Assembly (NCBI GenBank): GCA_936450465.1
Contig: OW388304.1
Span: 40,362,914-40,426,913, forward strand
Direction: 5' to 3'
From: Gibbula magus
Lineage: Eukaryota; Mollusca; Gastropoda; Trochida; Trochidae
DNA length: 64,000 nucleotides
Positions 60,928 through 64,000 of the stretch are shown here, piece by piece. A model generated the notes under the pieces. It was not told where the DNA came from and did no database searches. It was given only the letters and a program-made list of their open reading frames with translations. A program made the position numbers and the translations under genes. The number at the start of each line of letters is the position of its first letter. The stretch's first letter is position 1.

Positions 60928-61219
60928 GACACTAGTAGGTGAACAAACCTTTGGGATGCAGCTATATGACCTTCAATATCCTCCATGTCACATTATGTTT
61001 AGTAGTCGTCAGTGCAGTTATGGCATTTATGACATCATTGTTTGTAGTTCAACCTACAACAAAATACGTACGTGCAAAGCACACAGCTGCTTTGAATTCC
61101 ATTTGTATAAACAGTAATGAACAGACTGTTTAATGATAAAGGATATCACCAAGGGCATAGAGCTTAAAATTTAAAGTTTACTTCGACATTGCTGTATTTG
61201 AAAATCCTAATTAAGTTCA

Positions 61220-62136
61220 TACACCGAAGGGCAAAAGAAACGATACGAAATTTTCAACAGAGTCAAACACAAAATTGTTCTGCCCAATTAAGTCGATTTT
61301 GAATGTGTCTAATGAGGATATAAACTGATGTACAAAAGAAAGTGTACACCTCAGTTGGTTTTATCATATGTTTGATTTTCAATTACAAATAATTAAAATT
61401 TTCGACGTCTTACTCTTAAAATGTAAAGTGCAGGTATTTAGTCATCAACCAAGACAAACTTCTACGTGTTTTTTTAATTTCATTAAAAAAATGATATTTT
61501 GAGTTTATAAAATCTTTCAAAAATTAGTATATTATTACGAAACTGTTAATCGACATATAAAGCATCTTCTTTGTGAAAATCAGTAAATGTGCCTCGTTCT
61601 ACAAAAATTCACAACATTTTAAACACGGTAGGGGTCATATTGGTGTAAATTTCATTTCTTGCCCCTGTCTACATTAAACAAAGACCATCTAATTCAACAT
61701 TAACCAGTCACCAATGTCATTCATTCAAACTACTGCAGATATGTGTCATTGTATCATGCCATGATCAAATGCATCTAAAAAAATTAATATTGAATTATTC
61801 GAAACCAACTGAGATGTGTACTTTCTGTTGTACTTAAATAATGTTAGTACAAGATATCGGCATAATGAACCTTCTTGGACTTAAATCGATGACGCATGGT
61901 GACTGTAGAATGTCATAAGCCAGAAAACCATATTTCACTCTCCAAGCTCGCGTCGTTAAGAAATGTTCAAAACTTCAATTTTTAAAAGCCGCGTTTTTCA
62001 GACATATAAACAGATAAACTATTACAATTTAAGTTAAGTTCGCTTTTAGAGACATGGTGCGACTACGTTTCAGCCGTAGATTAAAATAGCTTGCAGTTTT
62101 GTTACTTAGTATCTTTTCTTTTGCTCCTGAGTGTAT
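61220..62136. mobile_element. Family D MITE interrupted by a family C MITE
   Basis: Outer ends acaccgaagggcaaaagaaa and tcttttgctcctgagtgta. Inner element 61321-61838 with ctgatgtacaaaagaaagtg and ctttctgttgtac. The outer halves resume agtcaaacacaaaa and tttcagacatataaac landmarks of the 30950 element. Confidence 0.7.
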
Positions 62137-62392
62137 AATATGATGGATGCAAATAAGAAAAATCGTATAAATGTTTTCTTGAAACTGCAAAACTTAAGTT
62201 CAAACGCGATTTGATTTTTATGATACTGTGATCGTCAAGGTGTTGAATTAACTCAACTGATTCAACTTAACTCTACACAAACATTAACTTGGTATGAATG
62301 ATTACAGAAAGTGGTCCCAGGTTCATGAAATCCGCTCAAGACAAGCTGGACATTCACGTTAAAATAGTCCACACATTGTATAAGGGTGATCA

Positions 62393-62720
62393 TTAAAGAG
62401 ACTGTAGCAGGTTTTCTAACGGAAATAAAGAGATCTCACAAAACAATCCTCCTCATTCAATAAATAGAGTTATAACCGAATGATTATATAGGTAGGCTGA
62501 GCAACGCGAATCCATACCTCGAATTATAAAAAGGTGTTCACATTAAAATGACCGCAAGCAGTTTCCGTTATATACGTCACACTGTTTTCTAAGGCTACGG
62601 ATAATCGGGTCGTGTAATGAGCTGTTTTACCCTCCTAGGTAGAGAAATACTGGATACATTGTTATTACAAATGTCAAATTTGAATATGTTAAAACATGAA
62701 AAACGTGCTACAGTGCCTTT
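62393..62720 (+). mobile_element. Diverged family A-like MITE
   Basis: Starts ttaaagagactgtagcagg, has ttcacattaaaatgaccgc and acggataatcgg, and ends aaaacgtgctacagtgcctt. Confidence 0.65.
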
Positions 62721-63700
62721 GATAGTACGCAAAAGGAGTGGGTTCATTCATTATAACCGGACCTTTAATTTAAGGATTGGCCAAGATTGGCAAAACCAGG
62801 AACCGGCCTGCGAGTCTGAGACTTTCCAGACTGACCACGTGGCACCACAGACCAGGCCAGAACGCTGTAGGTGTCACACAGGTAATAAACAATCCAGATG
62901 TTTACCTGTCTATACACATAGGTAATAAACAATTCCTACCCACAAGGCGACCATTTTGGCCATGTGTTCTTATATGTCAGTTTGTTTTTCTTATACATCA
63001 TTCTGAAGTAGAAGGATTCATATTGATTAGATTATATTAAAATACACTGACCAACATAAGAAACGTTGAAAAATGTGCGATAGAGTAGAAAACGCAATAC
63101 TGCTCCCGGAGAAAGTCAGTTTTGAATGTCTGTGATAGGCACATGTCGTGCAAAATTATAAAATGTAGACACTTAATTAATAGATATAGGATGTTGCCAA
63201 CATAAATAACTTTTTCGGACTGAAATTTGTTGACACATTTTGACTGTAAGAACCAAGAACTCCTTTTGATTTCCCTTTCTCGTCTAGTTAAGCCGATTCC
63301 AAAACAACGATTTCTTTAACGTGCGTTTCTCAGAAATATGAACAGAAAATGATTAAAAATTCAAAGCCAGTTTAGTTGGCTTCTTAATTCATTACATAAA
63401 TCTGTGTCAGTCGAATTTATCACTCCCGGATTAAAACATCTTGTATTTTGTATGATGACATTTATTTTATGTGTAAGTTTAAGTTTGAAATGTACTGATA
63501 ATGGTATTAAAAGCATTGTGTATAGGTATGCTAGAGCTGCGTTTTAAAGTAAAAACGCCCTGCGTGCAAAATAAATGTTAACATTTTGGAGGTTAGGTTG
63601 AAAAATTGTGGTTGGTATTTATGATATTTTAACTAGGACAAATGATTAAAAACAATTTTAAGAATTATCCTGAAATGTGCCTTAGAACACCTCTTTAGAG
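62721..63700. other. Intergenic, one partial MITE
   Basis: At 63044 tacactgaccaacataagaa begins a family D-like element whose right end I could not find. A taggtaataaacaat phrase is doubled near 62880-62935. Nothing coding is convincing. Confidence 0.4.
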
Positions 63701-63708
63701 AGGGGGAG

Positions 63709-63809
<101 letters not shown>

Positions 63810-63884
63810 AAGGGGAGAGATAGAGACAGACAGACAGAGACAGACAGAGACAGAGGGAGGAGACACAGATGTGAGGACGAGACA

Positions 63885-64000
63885 CGACGGATTGTTAGTT
63901 CCACTAAAAACTTGCAGATTTCACCGCAATGTATCGCCACCTTTGTTGGCTCTTCCCTAAACACTTCATCGTGTAAAGCTTGAAAGAAGTGCTAAATAAA
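63885..64000 (+). mobile_element. tRNA-derived SINE (family S), copy 3, partial
   Basis: Shares ttagttccact, gcagatttcaccgcaatgta and the end cttgaaagaagtgctaaata with the copies at 12780 and 56782. It runs off the window. Confidence 0.6.

Noticed and set aside
62617..62925. A 102-codon open frame
   Set aside because: Its first part is the end of a diverged MITE and the rest has no domain. It is probably chance.

Overview
This is a eukaryotic, AT-rich, repeat-laden window, most likely from a marine bivalve mollusc. The clues are tRNA-derived SINEs, a 171-bp tandem array beside a (CCGT)n microsatellite (the layout of bivalve 'pearl'-type elements), a DIRS-like retroelement and dense short inverted-repeat transposons. 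The species call is an inference; no marker gene is present.

One protein-coding gene dominates. It lies on the + strand and runs from before about 7.3 kb to a stop codon at 55,780. I reconstructed 24 exons (the first is tentative). Every intron has GT..AG ends, and the reading phases fit from exon to exon, giving about 1,640 codons. The predicted protein is a single-pass membrane protein. Its order is: a HYR domain split over two exons, two sushi (CCP) domains, a second HYR, two sushi, a cysteine-containing module with no name known to me (module X), two GCC2/GCC3 cysteine-rich repeats, a laminin-G/pentraxin-like domain over three exons, two EGF domains, a thrombospondin type 1 repeat, a sushi domain, a second module X, a third GCC2/GCC3 repeat, an acidic stalk, a transmembrane helix, and a 246-residue proline/serine/arginine-rich cytoplasmic tail. 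The domain set recalls the SVEP1/polydom family, but with a membrane anchor and tail. The 5' end, signal peptide and promoter are not in view.

Region by region: 1-3.45 kb is the 3' part of a decayed DIRS-like retrotransposon (RT, RNase H, tyrosine recombinase, then terminal and inverted repeats). 3.6-5.4 kb is a decayed LINE on the minus strand. 5.4-7.25 kb holds two inverted-repeat elements. 7.27-55.8 kb is the gene, whose introns are filled with at least seven families of MITE-like elements, SINE pieces, satellites and AT-rich minisatellites. 55.8-56.3 kb is the 3' UTR. 56.4-64 kb is intergenic, with more SINEs and MITEs and a (GA)n tract.

The most unusual points are: the end and splice donor of one HYR exon shared with a tandem repeat 5 kb upstream; several rotting copies of a sushi exon in the intron before the live one; a duplicated [module X + GCC2/GCC3] unit with a furin-like site in each copy; a transmembrane exon whose splice donor overlaps an in-frame stop, so intron retention would remove the tail; and transposons landing within 5-48 bases of splice donors.
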